A DNA stretch of 64,000 nucleotides from JACVRM01 sp963809765 (GTDB lineage Bacteria; Actinomycetota; Thermoleophilia; Gaiellales; Gaiellaceae). Below, one piece after another: positions 28,844 to 37,754 of the stretch; position 1 is the stretch's first letter, and every line of letters starts with the position of its first letter. Both the position numbers and the translations under genes were made by a program. The notes under the pieces were generated by a model that did no database searches, was not told where the DNA came from, and worked only from the letters and a program-made list of their open reading frames with translations. The stretch spans positions 558,001 through 622,000 of the forward strand of contig CAWEKT010000003.1 of NCBI GenBank assembly GCA_963809765.1, written 5' to 3'.

Positions 28844-30205
28844 CGTCCGTGCGAGGAGCGCGACGGTCTCGACGTGCGGGGTGTGCGGGAACATGTCCAC
28901 CGGGCGGGCGCGCTCGAGGCGGTACCCCCAGTCGTCGGCCAGGCGCTTCAGGTCGCCCGCGAGCGTCGTCGGGTTGCACGACACGTAGACGAGCCTGGGC
29001 GCTCCCACCTCCCCCACGCGCTTGAGCGCCTTGCCAGCCAGGCCCGCGCGCGGCGGGTCGACGACGACCACGTCCGGGTCGCCGGTCCGCTCGCGCAGCT
29101 CCCGCAGCACCTGGCCGACGTTGCCGGCGAAGAAGGCAGCATTGGTGATCCCGTTCAGGTCGGCGTTCTCCAGCGCGCAGGCGACCGACTCCTCCGACAC
29201 CTCCACCCCCCACACCGTCAGCGCCGACCCGGCGAGCGAGAGCCCGATCGTGCCGATGCCGCAGTAGAGGTCCCAGACCGACTCCTCCCCGGTCACCGCG
29301 GCGTACTCGCCGGCGAGCGAGTAGAGCACCTCGGCCATGGCGGTGTTGGTCTGCAGGAAGGCGTTCGGCCGCACGCGGAAGCGGAGCCCGCCGATCTGCT
29401 CCTCGATCGCGTCGTCACCCCAGAGCAGCGCCGTCGGCAGGTTCGTCACCTCGGCCGGCGTCTCGTTCACCGACCAGTGGATCGAACGCACCTCGGGGAA
29501 GCGGCGCAGGACGTCGACGAAGTGATCCTGCTCGAAGCGCTCGCCGGGGGCGGTCACGAGCTGCACGAGCGCCTGGCCGGTGTTCCTCCCCTCGCGCACG
29601 ACGAGGTGGCGGAGGTAGCCGGTCCCGTCGCCCTGGTCGTACGCCTCGAGCCGCTCCTCCCGCGCCCAGTCGCGGACGGCGTTGCGGACGGCGTTGCCGA
29701 CATCGGTGGTCAGCCAGCAGCGCTCGACCTCGAGCACCTCGTCCCAGCGCCCCGCCCGGTGGAACCCCAACGCGGGGCCGTCGGGCGTCCGCGTGAACGA
29801 ATACTCCATCTTGTTGCGGTAGAAGAACGGGGACTCCGCCGGGACGATCGGCTCGAGCGGCGCCTCCGCGAGGCCCGCGAGCCGCGCGAGCGCGTCTCGC
29901 ACCTGGGCCTCCTTGGCGTCCAGCTGGGCCGTGTAGGCGAGGTCCTGGAAGCGGCAGCCGCCGCAGGCGGGGTAGTGGGCGCAGGGCGCGTCGACGCGCA
30001 ACGGGCCAGGCTCGAGCACGTCGACCGCGAACGCCTCCGCGTGATTTCGCTTGACTCGGGTGACGCGCGCCCGCACGCGGTCTCCGGGCAGTCCGCGGCG
30101 GACGAAGACGACGAAGCCGTTCAGCCGGGCGACGCCGTTGCCGCCGTAGGCGAGCGACTGGATCTGGAGCTCGAGCTCCTGGTCGACGGCGACGGGGGCG
30201 GCCAC
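28841..30205 (-). CDS. RlmD/TrmA-family RNA (uracil-5-)-methyltransferase
   Basis: 454 aa from the GTG at 30205. An N-terminal TRAM domain (LELQIQSLAYGGNGVARLNG), an Fe-S cluster motif (CAHYPACGGCRFQDL), a Rossmann SAM domain (VWDLYCGIGTIGLSLA), DPPRAGL and the catalytic VSCNP motif. These enzymes place m5U in 23S rRNA (positions 747/1939) or tRNA; the exact target is uncertain because actinobacteria often have one such protein. The upstream extension to 30292 would overlap the ABC permease gene and lacks homology. It follows the permease by 16 bp. Confidence 0.88.
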   Translation of the reverse strand: MAAPVAVDQELELQIQSLAYGGNGVARLNGFVVFVRRGLPGDRVRARVTRVKRNHAEAFAVDVLEPGPLRVDAPCAHYPACGGCRFQDLAYTAQLDAKEAQVRDALARLAGLAEAPLEPIVPAESPFFYRNKMEYSFTRTPDGPALGFHRAGRWDEVLEVERCWLTTDVGNAVRNAVRDWAREERLEAYDQGDGTGYLRHLVVREGRNTGQALVQLVTAPGERFEQDHFVDVLRRFPEVRSIHWSVNETPAEVTNLPTALLWGDDAIEEQIGGLRFRVRPNAFLQTNTAMAEVLYSLAGEYAAVTGEESVWDLYCGIGTIGLSLAGSALTVWGVEVSEESVACALENADLNGITNAAFFAGNVGQVLRELRERTGDPDVVVVDPPRAGLAGKALKRVGEVGAPRLVYVSCNPTTLAGDLKRLADDWGYRLERARPVDMFPHTPHVETVALLART

Positions 30206-30221
30206 GCGGCCAGGGTAACGC

Positions 30222-30965
30222 TCAGGTGATGTCGCGCCGTCGCAGCCGGAGCCAGGCGAGCAGGCCGGCAAGACTCGTCCACGCGAGCGCAACCGCGGCC
30301 TTCAGCCACAGCGACAGCCCATCCCCGCTGGAGTCCGTCAGCCCGAGAACGGTCGCGACCAGGAGGTAGTCGGGCACCGTGTCGAGATCGAGCAGGCCGA
30401 GGAGGACCCACACCAGCGGCTCGGCGACGAAGGTCCACACAAGGATGCCGACGAGCGCGGCGACCTGAGACTGAACGGCCCCGCCGATCGCGGCTCCGAT
30501 CGCGCCGCCGACCGCCGCCGCCAGCAGCCCCCGGCCGACGCCCCGAGCGATCTCGCTGGGCTCGAGGCCGACATCGAGCACCGTGAGCCAGATGACCGAG
30601 ATGGCGAAGATCGTCAGCGCTGCCACCGCGGCGAGCCCAACCACCGCGGCTACGCCTGTCACGAGCTTTACGAGAAGGAAGACGCCCCGGCGCGGGAGGA
30701 CCAGGAGCGCAGGCGTGATCGTTCCGTGCCGGAACTCGTTGGTGACGACGATGCAGCCGAGCAGCAGCCCGATGACGACGGCCGGTGCGGTGCCGTCGAG
30801 AAACAGGCGGAACTGGAAGTCGGTCTCGAGCCTCCCCTGCTGCGATTCGCTCCCGATCGAGCCCGCGGTCACGAGCGCGGCGAGCCCGACCACCGCAGCG
30901 ACGTACCCCCAGGTCGAACGGATTGTGCGGAGCTTCAGAAGCTCGGCGGCGAATGGCGCGATCAT
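30222..30965 (-). CDS. ABC-2 type permease
   Basis: 247 aa, six hydrophobic segments. It begins MIAPFAAELLKLRTIRSTWG, the typical cytosolic start of ABC-2 permeases, and has the conserved TNEFRHGTITPALL motif after the second helix. It forms an exporter with the ATPase encoded just upstream, overlapping by 4 bp. Substrate unknown; such pairs often export antibiotics or lipids. Confidence 0.88.
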   Translation of the reverse strand: MIAPFAAELLKLRTIRSTWGYVAAVVGLAALVTAGSIGSESQQGRLETDFQFRLFLDGTAPAVVIGLLLGCIVVTNEFRHGTITPALLVLPRRGVFLLVKLVTGVAAVVGLAAVAALTIFAISVIWLTVLDVGLEPSEIARGVGRGLLAAAVGGAIGAAIGGAVQSQVAALVGILVWTFVAEPLVWVLLGLLDLDTVPDYLLVATVLGLTDSSGDGLSLWLKAAVALAWTSLAGLLAWLRLRRRDIT

Positions 30966-31852
30966 GGGCCGCGCTCACCCGGCTCGCCGGTCAGCTCGAG
31001 AAAGACCTCCTCGAGCGACGCGCGCTCGGAGGTCAACTCGTGGAGCACGACGCCGTGCGCGGCCGCCAGCTCGCCGATCCGCTCGGTCGTAGCGTCGACC
31101 AGCAAGACGCCCTCCGAGAGCCTCGCGCCGACACCTTGCTGCGTGAGCAGCTCCGCGAGCCGCTCAGTGTCGGGCGAGCGGACCCGGGCCGCCCCGGTCG
31201 CCATCGCGTCCAGCTCGGACATCGACGCTTCGCGGATCAGGCGGCCGCGGTGGATGATCACGACGCGGTCGACCGTCTGGGCGACCTCCGCAAGGACGTG
31301 GCTCGAGAGCAGGATCGTCCTCCCCTCTGCCGCGAGCCTGCGCAGGAAGTCGCGCAGCCAGTGAATTCCCTGCGGGTCGAGGCCGTTTGCGGGCTCGTCG
31401 AGGATGAGCACCTCGGGATCGCCGAGCAGTGCCGCGGCCAGGCCGAGCCGCTGGCGCATCCCGAGCGAGTACCCGCCCGCGCGCCGCCGGGCGGCGCCGC
31501 TCAGCTCCACGAGCTCCAGCACCTCCTCCACCCGGGTACGCGGCAGCCCCGCGGCAGTCGCCAGCACCCGCAGGTGGTTACGGCCCGAGCGCCCGGGGTG
31601 GACGTCCGAGGCCTCGAGCACCGCACCCACGTGCTGCAGCGGCCGGTCGAGCTGCGCGTAGGGCCCCTCGAGGACGACCGTGCGGCCCCGGTCGGGCAGC
31701 ACCAACCCGAGGATCGAGCGCAGCGTCGTCGACTTGCCGGCGCCGTTCGGCCCCAGGAAGCCGGTGATCGCGCCGGGCGTCACGGTGAAGCTGAGATCGT
31801 CGACGGCCAGGGTCGCGCCGAAACGCTTGGTCAGGTGCTCGACTTCGATCAT
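30962..31852 (-). CDS. ABC transporter ATP-binding protein
   Basis: 296 aa from ATG 31852. Walker A GPNGAGKST, Q-loop region, signature YSLGMRQRLGLAAALLG (LGMRQ variant), Walker B VLILDEPANGLDP, H-loop LLSSHVL. The C-terminal 80 residues are the accessory domain common in drug/lipid exporters. The ATG was chosen because homology (IEVEHLTKRFG) begins there; the longer frame would overlap yjbQ. It is translated with the permease (4-bp overlap). Confidence 0.92.
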   Translation of the reverse strand: MIEVEHLTKRFGATLAVDDLSFTVTPGAITGFLGPNGAGKSTTLRSILGLVLPDRGRTVVLEGPYAQLDRPLQHVGAVLEASDVHPGRSGRNHLRVLATAAGLPRTRVEEVLELVELSGAARRRAGGYSLGMRQRLGLAAALLGDPEVLILDEPANGLDPQGIHWLRDFLRRLAAEGRTILLSSHVLAEVAQTVDRVVIIHRGRLIREASMSELDAMATGAARVRSPDTERLAELLTQQGVGARLSEGVLLVDATTERIGELAAAHGVVLHELTSERASLEEVFLELTGEPGERGP

Positions 31853-32244
31853 GCGAGCGGTGTCAGCAGCACTCTTCGCGTGCGCGGCCCGTCGAACTCG
31901 CAGAAGAAGATCCCCTGCCACGTCCCCAACGCGAGCCGCCCGCCCTCGACTGGGATGAGCACCTGCGGGCCGGCGAGCATGGCGCGCACGTGGGACGGTG
32001 CGTTCTCCTCGCCGTCCTCGACGTGCTCCCAGCCCCAGCCGTCCTCGACGATCCGCTCGAGCGCCCGCTCGAGGTCGCGGGCAACGGCGGGGTCGGCGTG
32101 CTCGTTGATCGTCACGCCGGCGGTCGTGTGCGGCACGTAGACGAGGAGTGCCGAGGCCGAGCCGACCGAGACGACGTCGGTGACCTGGCTGGTGATGTCG
32201 AGCACCTGGGTCCGACGCTCGGTGCGCAGGGTGAGCTCGGGCAC
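31849..32244 (-). CDS. YjbQ-family protein (UPF0047)
   Basis: 131 aa. Complete single domain with the conserved VYVPHTTAGVTINEHADP and the C-terminal GTWQGIFFCEFDGPR. Homologues have weak thiamine-phosphate synthase activity in vitro, but the physiological role is unclear. It overlaps the ABC ATPase start by 4 bp. Confidence 0.92.
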   Translation of the reverse strand: MPELTLRTERRTQVLDITSQVTDVVSVGSASALLVYVPHTTAGVTINEHADPAVARDLERALERIVEDGWGWEHVEDGEENAPSHVRAMLAGPQVLIPVEGGRLALGTWQGIFFCEFDGPRTRRVLLTPLA

Positions 32245-32249
32245 CGGGC

Positions 32250-32255
32250 TATCCT
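32250..32255 (+). promoter_or_regulatory. -10 element, leaderless type
   Basis: TATCCT lies 9 nt before the TTG start at 32265. Confidence 0.4.
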
Positions 32256-32264
32256 ACGGCGGCC

Positions 32265-33758
32265 TTGGCCACGGCCCCGCCCACTACAGCCCAGCTCGAC
32301 GCCTACCGCGACGAGGCCGACCAGTTCGAGGCCGAGTGGCTCGAGGAGTGGTACCTGCACTACGCGGGCCACAAGGAGACGCTCGAGCTCGAGCCGATCT
32401 ACGAGCGCCACCGCGACCTCGTCGACCTCGACCGCGTGCGTGCGATCGGCGAGGTCGCAGACGACGACCGCGGCAGGACTCTCTTCCGCTGGGCCGCGGG
32501 GAACTACCTCACCGACCTGACCAAGCAGCACCTCGAGCGGGTGGCCGAGCTCGAGGCGGAGCTGGTGGTCGACGTCGACGGGGAGCGGATCCCCTTCCGC
32601 ATGGTGCAGCCGGCGATCTCGAACGAGCCGGATGGCGCGAAACGCCGGCGGCTGCACGAAGCGGCGATGGCACTCCGCGACGAGCACCTCAATCCCGTGC
32701 TGCTCGAGGCCGCGACGACGCACCGCACCGCCGTGCCGCAGCTCGGCGCCCAGGACTACATCGCGCTCTACGAGCGCCTCGGGTTCGACCTCGACCGGCT
32801 CGCCGACGACTGCCGCGGCCTGCTCGAGGCGACCGAGCGCACGTGGGAGCAGCGTGCCGACCGGCTCTTCCGCGAGCGGACCGGGGTCGGACTGGACGAG
32901 GCAGGTCCGTGGGACGTGCCGCGCGTGATGCGCGCCCAGAACTGGGACGCCCAGTTTCCCGCAGACCGCATGGTCCCGGCGCTCGAGGGGACGCTCGCCG
33001 ACCTCGGCATCCGCCTGCGCGAGCAGGAGAACGTCCACCTCGATGTGGAGTCCCGCCCGAACAAGAGCCCGCGCGCCTTCTGCGCGCCGATCGAGGTTCC
33101 CGACCGCGTGATGCTGGTCATCCAACCCATCGGCGGCCTCGACGACTGGCGCGCGCTCTTCCACGAGGCCGGGCACACGGAGCACTACGCCAACACCGAA
33201 CCCGGGCGCACCGTCGAGGCGAGGCGGATGGGCGACGCCGCGGTGACCGAGGCGTGGGCCTCGCTCTTCGATGGGCTGGTCTGCGAGCCGGCCTGGCTCG
33301 ATCGCCGCCTCGACGTCTCACGCCCACGCGACCTCGCCGCAGAGAGCGGCATCCTCTCCCTCTACTTCACGCGCCGCTACTCGGCCAAGCTCCTCTACGA
33401 GCTCGAGTTCTACCGGGCTGCGGACATCACCTCGATGCGCGACCGCTACGTGGAGATCCTCGGCGACGCGCTCAAGATCCGGCCCAGCAGAGAGAACTAC
33501 CTCTTCGACATCGACCCAGGGCTCTACGTCACCGAGTACCTGCGCTCCTGGGCGATGGAGGCCCAGATCCGCGACTTCCTGCGCACCGAGTTCGGGAACA
33601 CCTGGTTCGCCCGCCGCGAGGCCGGCGAGCTGCTGCTCGAGCTGTGGGCCGAGGGCCAGGAGCGAGTCGCGGACGACATGCTCGAGGACCTCACCGGGGC
33701 GCGGGTCGAGATGGCCGCGCTCGAGGACCGCATCAACGAACGCCTGGCGCTGGCGTAG
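32265..33758 (+). CDS. Zinc metallopeptidase, M3-like
   Basis: 497 aa, mostly helical, no signal peptide. Zinc site HEAGH at 300-304 (ALFHEAGHTEHYAN), with E329 in DAAVTEAWASLF as the likely third ligand, the spacing of thimet-oligopeptidase-like (M3) enzymes. Tyrosines near the C-terminus may stabilise the transition state. It is shorter than typical PepF (about 600 aa). Probably a cytosolic oligopeptidase. A TTG start is used; no better start is visible. Confidence 0.75.
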   Translation: MATAPPTTAQLDAYRDEADQFEAEWLEEWYLHYAGHKETLELEPIYERHRDLVDLDRVRAIGEVADDDRGRTLFRWAAGNYLTDLTKQHLERVAELEAELVVDVDGERIPFRMVQPAISNEPDGAKRRRLHEAAMALRDEHLNPVLLEAATTHRTAVPQLGAQDYIALYERLGFDLDRLADDCRGLLEATERTWEQRADRLFRERTGVGLDEAGPWDVPRVMRAQNWDAQFPADRMVPALEGTLADLGIRLREQENVHLDVESRPNKSPRAFCAPIEVPDRVMLVIQPIGGLDDWRALFHEAGHTEHYANTEPGRTVEARRMGDAAVTEAWASLFDGLVCEPAWLDRRLDVSRPRDLAAESGILSLYFTRRYSAKLLYELEFYRAADITSMRDRYVEILGDALKIRPSRENYLFDIDPGLYVTEYLRSWAMEAQIRDFLRTEFGNTWFARREAGELLLELWAEGQERVADDMLEDLTGARVEMAALEDRINERLALA

Positions 33759-33797
33759 CGGCTCGCTCCGGGCAGTCTCCGAGAGGCGAGCGCGCGT

Positions 33798-33803
33798 TAG
33801 AGT
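33798..33803 (+). promoter_or_regulatory. -10 element, leaderless type
   Basis: TAGAGT lies 6 nt before the GTG at 33810. Confidence 0.5.
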
Positions 33804-33809
33804 CGTCAC

Positions 33810-34337
33810 GTGGGACGCTTCCCGGCAGCGCTGAACGAGCAGATCGGCCACGAGTACGGCGCCTCTCAGCAGTACGTCGCAATTGCCGTCTACTTCGATG
33901 CTGAAGCCCTTCCGCGGCTGGCCGCTCACTTCTACCGGCAGGCGGTCGAGGAGCGAAACCACGCGATGATGCTCGTGCAGTACCTGCTCGATGCCGGCGA
34001 GACCGTCGCGATCCCCGGCGTCGAGGCTCCGCAGACCTCTTTCAGCGAAGCGGCGGCGCCCGTCGCGCTCGCGCTCGAGCAGGAGCGTCGCGTGACGGAG
34101 CAGATCACGGCCCTAGCGGCGCTGGCGCGCGAGGAAGGCGACCTTGTCGGCGAGCAGTTCCTGCACTGGTTCCTCCAGGAGCAGCGCGAGGAGGTCGCGA
34201 GCATGTCGACCCTGCTCGCGGTCGTGCACCGGGCGGAGGACAACTTGCTCGCGGTGGAGGACTTCCTCGTACGCGAGACCGTCGGCGACGCGGGCGAGGC
34301 TGTCGGCGCTCCCCCCGCAGCCGGCGGCCCCCTCTAG
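33810..34337 (+). CDS. Ferritin
   Basis: 175 aa. Four-helix ferritin with ferroxidase ligands in helix A (NEQIGHEYGASQQY), helix B (QAVEERNHAMMLVQYLLDAG) and helix C/D (LEQERRVTEQITALA and FLQEQREEVASM). It stores iron and limits oxidative damage. The C-terminal Ala/Gly/Pro tail (GEAVGAPPAAGGPL) is variable. Leaderless start. Bacterioferritin is excluded by the lack of a heme-binding Met in the expected place, though this is weak evidence. Confidence 0.88.
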   Translation: MGRFPAALNEQIGHEYGASQQYVAIAVYFDAEALPRLAAHFYRQAVEERNHAMMLVQYLLDAGETVAIPGVEAPQTSFSEAAAPVALALEQERRVTEQITALAALAREEGDLVGEQFLHWFLQEQREEVASMSTLLAVVHRAEDNLLAVEDFLVRETVGDAGEAVGAPPAAGGPL

Positions 34338-34344
34338 CCCAGCG

Positions 34345-34743
34345 GCCGACCACACCGACAGACCGTCGTCTCGTCGCTGGAGCGGAGCCTGCCGCTTTAT
34401 CGCGAGCTGCTCCGGCCGCTCGCCGCCGGTCACGGGAGAGCGAGGCGAGGCATCGCACCTCGACGGCGAGGGCGTCGGCGCGTCGCTCGGGCTGCGGGAG
34501 ACACAGAGCGGGTCCGCGACCTCGAAGCCCGTCTGCCGGATGGACCGCTACCGCGTCGGCCTCCACCACCTCGCCTTCGAGGCCGACTCGCGCGAGCGCG
34601 TCGACGAGCGGCTCGCGTGGGCTCGCGCGCAGGGCCTCGAGATCGAGGATGAGGCGCGCGAGTGGCCCGTACCTGCCCGGGTACTACGCCGGGTTCTTCC
34701 ACGACCCGGACGGAATCAAGCTGGAGGTCGTCTTCGTGCCGTG
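34345..34743 (+). CDS. VOC/glyoxalase-family protein, multiply frameshifted
   Basis: The pieces in different frames together spell a VOC domain: VVSSLERSLPLYRELLRPL (about 34362-34418), then DRYRVGLHHLAFEADSRERV (about 34540-34600), then after a +1 shift near 34665 WPYLPGYYAGFFHDPDG and the end IKLEVVFVP. At least two frameshifts occur within 400 bp. It may be a true pseudogene, but the pattern matches the sequence-error class seen in this window. The start is approximate. Confidence 0.55.
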
Positions 34744-34779
34744 ATCGCCGCGGCGAGGGCACCGTCCGAGCCGCCTGCC

Positions 34780-34785
34780 TAGTCT
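34780..34785 (+). promoter_or_regulatory. -10 element, leaderless type
   Basis: TAGTCT lies 8 nt before the ATG at 34794. Confidence 0.5.
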
Positions 34786-34793
34786 CCGCGCGG

Positions 34794-36131
34794 ATGAGGC
34801 GCACGCGCGTCCTGATCGCCGGAGCCGCCGGCCGCGACTTTCACAACTTCAACGTCGCCTACCGCGACGAGGCCGGCGCTCACGTCGTCGGCTTCACGGC
34901 GACCCAGATCCCGAACATCGACGGGCGGCTCTATCCGCCCGAGCTGGCAGGTGAGCTCTACCCCGAGGGCATCCCCATCTTTGCCGAGGACGAGCTGGAC
35001 GAGCTGATCCGCCGCTACGCGGTCGACGAGGTCGTCTTCGCCTACTCGGACGTGACGCACGAGCACGTCATGCACCTCGGCTCGCGCGCGCTGGCCGCCG
35101 GTGCCTCCTTCCGGCTGCTGTCCCCGCGCGAGACCGCGATCACGTCCGATCGGCCGGTCGTGGCCGTCTGCGCGGTGCGCACAGGCGCGGGGAAGAGCCA
35201 GACGACGCGCTACGTGGCCGCGCGACTGCGGGAAGCCGGGCTCCGGGTCGCCGTGCTGCGTCACCCGATGCCCTACGGCGACCTGCGCCTGCAGGCGGTG
35301 CAGCGGTTCGCGCACTACGACGACCTCGCCGCCGCCGACTGCACGATCGAGGAGCGCGAGGAGTACGAGCCGCACCTGGCCGAGGGGAACCTCGTCTTCG
35401 CCGGCATCGACTACGCCGCCATCGTCGCGCGAGCCGAGGAGGAGGCCGACGTGCTGCTCTGGGACGGCGGCAACAACGACACGCCATTCCTGACGCCGAA
35501 CGTGCACATCGTCGTCGTCGACCCGCACCGGGCCGGGCACGAGCTCCGCTACCACCCGGGCGAGACGAATCTGCGCATGGCCGACGTGTGCGTCGTCAAC
35601 AAGGTCGACACAGCCTCGCCGGACGACGTAGCCGCGGTGGTCGAGACGATCGCTGCCACGAACCCGGGCGCCGAGATCGTGCACGCTCGCTCCCCCTTCG
35701 AGATCGAAGGAGGCGGCGACGACCTGGCCGGCAGACGTGTGCTCGCCGTCGAGGACGGCCCCACGCTCACCCACGGAGAGATGGCCTACGGAGCAGCCGT
35801 CCTCGCCGCCCGCGCGAGCGGCGCGGAGCTCATCGACCCGCGGACCCTCGCGGTCGGCTCGATCGCAGAGACGTTCGCCGCGTACCCGCACATCGGCCCG
35901 CTGCTCCCGGCCATGGGGTACGGCGCCCGCCAGATGGACGAGCTGCGCGAGACGATCGCTCGTGCCGACGCGGACGTCGTGCTGATCGGAACGCCGATCG
36001 ACCTCGGGCGCCTGCTCGACCTCGGCGACCGGGCGCGCCGCGTCCGCTATCGGCTGGAAGAAGTCGGGGAGCCGACGCTGACCGCCGTCCTGCGCCGCCA
36101 CGGCATCGTCGGCACGCTCGCGACGGTGTGA
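34794..36131 (+). CDS. Cyclic 2,3-diphosphoglycerate synthase-like P-loop protein
   Basis: 445 aa. An N-terminal NAD-binding-like fold (RVLIAGAAGRDFHNFNVAYR, TQIPNIDGRLYPPELAG) is followed by a P-loop domain with GAGKSQTTRYVA and LLWDGGNNDTPFL and VVNKVDT. This matches the archaeal cyclic 2,3-diphosphoglycerate synthase family, which has many bacterial members of unproven function. In archaea the product is a thermoprotectant; whether this protein makes it or has another GTP/ATP-dependent role is open. Leaderless ATG start. Confidence 0.75.
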   Translation: MRRTRVLIAGAAGRDFHNFNVAYRDEAGAHVVGFTATQIPNIDGRLYPPELAGELYPEGIPIFAEDELDELIRRYAVDEVVFAYSDVTHEHVMHLGSRALAAGASFRLLSPRETAITSDRPVVAVCAVRTGAGKSQTTRYVAARLREAGLRVAVLRHPMPYGDLRLQAVQRFAHYDDLAAADCTIEEREEYEPHLAEGNLVFAGIDYAAIVARAEEEADVLLWDGGNNDTPFLTPNVHIVVVDPHRAGHELRYHPGETNLRMADVCVVNKVDTASPDDVAAVVETIAATNPGAEIVHARSPFEIEGGGDDLAGRRVLAVEDGPTLTHGEMAYGAAVLAARASGAELIDPRTLAVGSIAETFAAYPHIGPLLPAMGYGARQMDELRETIARADADVVLIGTPIDLGRLLDLGDRARRVRYRLEEVGEPTLTAVLRRHGIVGTLATV

Positions 36132-36194
36132 GCCGGCGCCGGCGGCGACGCCGGCGGTGGGCGAACCGATCAGGGTCACGCCGCGAACCACCGG

Positions 36195-36200
36195 TACTCT
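36195..36200 (+). promoter_or_regulatory. -10 element, leaderless type
   Basis: TACTCT lies 4 nt before the ATG at 36205. Confidence 0.4.
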
Positions 36201-36204
36201 CGCC

Positions 36205-36945
36205 ATGCCTGTGGACACGACCTCTTCTGACGACCTCGACCACCTCGAGCTGCACGAGCTTGCAGCCCCGTATGCGCTGAACGCGCTGGACGAGGACGAG
36301 CGCAGCCGGTTCGAGCGGCACCTCGCCGGCTGCCCGGCGTGTACCGCGGAGGTCGCATCCTTCCGCGACACCGCCGCTGCGCTCGCGTATGCCGACGCGG
36401 TTGCCGAGCCGCCGCCCGAGCTCCGCACTCGGCTGCTTGCCGCCGCGCATGCCGACCGGCCGGCCGAGTCGAACGTCATTCGCTTCCCGCGGGTCCGGCG
36501 GCCCGCGCTCGCGGCCGTGGCTGCCGTCGCAGCCGTGGCTGCGCTCGCGCTCGGCGTCTGGAACCTCTCGCTCGCCAGGTCGCTCGACGACGAGCGGGAC
36601 CTGCGCGCGGCGTCCGATCGCGCATTCGAGATCGTCGCCGACTCGTCGGCGGAGCGAGTTTCGCTCGAGGGCGCCGACGGCAGCCTGATCGTGGCGGACG
36701 ACGGGACTGCGGCGCTCGTCGTCTGCCTCCTGCCCGAGCCGCCGAGCGGCAAGACCTACGAGGCCTGGGTGATCGAGGAGGGCACGCCGGCGCGTGCAGG
36801 CGAGTTCACGGGCGAGGGTACGTGCTCCGCGCACCGTCTGACGGAGCCGGTGACGCCTGGAAGCGTCATCGCGGTCACCGTCGAGCCGAAGGGAGGCGTC
36901 GACTCGCCGACGACGGACCCCGTCTTCACGTCGGAGTCGGTGTGA
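36205..36945 (+). CDS. RskA-like anti-sigma factor
   Basis: 246 aa. N-terminal zinc-binding anti-sigma domain with H39-x3-C43-x2-C46 (RHLAGCPACTAEV), one membrane helix at about 97-120 (ALAAVAAVAAVAALALGVW), and an extracytoplasmic anti-sigma-K (RskA) domain (KTYEAWVIEEGTPARAGEF). It should hold the adjacent ECF sigma factor inactive until an envelope signal triggers release. The ATG at 36205 was preferred over the upstream GTG. Its stop overlaps a possible upstream start of the sigma gene. Confidence 0.9.
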   Translation: MPVDTTSSDDLDHLELHELAAPYALNALDEDERSRFERHLAGCPACTAEVASFRDTAAALAYADAVAEPPPELRTRLLAAAHADRPAESNVIRFPRVRRPALAAVAAVAAVAALALGVWNLSLARSLDDERDLRAASDRAFEIVADSSAERVSLEGADGSLIVADDGTAALVVCLLPEPPSGKTYEAWVIEEGTPARAGEFTGEGTCSAHRLTEPVTPGSVIAVTVEPKGGVDSPTTDPVFTSESV

Positions 36946-36984
36946 GCACCCTGACCGGAAACTGGGCATTCAGGCCACAGGTGG

Positions 36985-36990
36985 TAGGTT
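36985..36990 (+). promoter_or_regulatory. -10 element before sigma gene
   Basis: TAGGTT lies 8 nt before the GTG at 36999; this would allow sigma transcription apart from the anti-sigma gene. Confidence 0.35.
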
Positions 36991-36998
36991 CGCGGGCG

Positions 36999-37586
36999 GT
37001 GAGGGAGGTGCCCCGGGAGCGGGCGGTTCAGTCGCTGTCGGACGAGGAGCTCCTCGAAGCGCTGGCCCGCTCGGACGAACTGGCGCTCGGCGAGCTCTAC
37101 GACCGCTTCGGCGGCGTTGCGTATGGCCTCGCCTACCGCATCCTCCGGGATGACGGCCTGGCGCAGGACGCCGTGCAGGACGCCTTCCTGGCCGTCTGGC
37201 GGTCGGCTGCCGGCTTCCTGCCCGAGCGCGCTCGCCCGAGCACATGGATCCTGACCCTGGTCCACCGCCGCGCCGTCGACCTCGTACGGCGGGAGGAGCG
37301 GCGCCGAACCGAGCCGCTCGAGCCGGAGCAACACCCGGTCGGCCGCTCCACGGATCTCGAGGCCGCCGTGCGAGACAACCGGCGCGCGGTTCAGGAGGCG
37401 CTTGCCAAGCTGCCGGACGAGCAACGCCAGGCGATCGAGCTTGCGTACTACGGGGGGCTGAGCCAGTCCGAGGTCGCGAACAGGCTGGGCGAGCCACTGG
37501 GGACGATCAAGAGCCGGACCTTCGCCGGGCTGTCGCGGCTGAGCGAGCTGCTCGCCGACGCCGGCGTGCTGGAACCGGTCACCTAG
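36999..37586 (+). CDS. ECF sigma factor (SigK-like)
   Basis: 195 aa. Region 2 (LYDRFGGVAYGLAYRILRDD, QDAVQDAFLAVWRSA) and region 4 (LPDEQRQAIELAYYGGLSQS, GEPLGTIKSR). The RskA partner just upstream suggests a SigK-type regulon. Starts at 36942 (GTGA overlap with the anti-sigma), 36999 and 37008 are all in frame; 36999 is chosen because the family homology begins soon after and a -10 hexamer precedes it. The gene order anti-sigma then sigma is the reverse of the usual. Confidence 0.9.
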   Translation: MREVPRERAVQSLSDEELLEALARSDELALGELYDRFGGVAYGLAYRILRDDGLAQDAVQDAFLAVWRSAAGFLPERARPSTWILTLVHRRAVDLVRREERRRTEPLEPEQHPVGRSTDLEAAVRDNRRAVQEALAKLPDEQRQAIELAYYGGLSQSEVANRLGEPLGTIKSRTFAGLSRLSELLADAGVLEPVT

Positions 37587-37637
37587 GAGCACCCGAGGCG
37601 CAGGGCGGCCGCAGCCCTGGAGTACGATCCGGCGCCC

Positions 37638-37751
37638 GTGCGCGACGTCCCACCCGGCTCCGGCGCCCCCGAGCTCCCGCGGAATGACGAGCGGCGCGGT
37701 CGTGCTCTCGCCTCCGTGCTCGACGCGCCGCCGGCGCCGATGACCCGCTGA
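37638..37751 (+). CDS. Possible 37-aa ORF before rhomboid
   Basis: GTG start with a TACGAT hexamer (37623-37628) 9 nt upstream; it ends 3 bp before the rhomboid ATG. The peptide is Pro/Arg-rich with no recognisable domain. It could be a short leader that couples translation to the rhomboid gene, or chance. Confidence 0.3.
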   Translation: MRDVPPGSGAPELPRNDERRGRALASVLDAPPAPMTR

Positions 37752-37754
37752 CGG

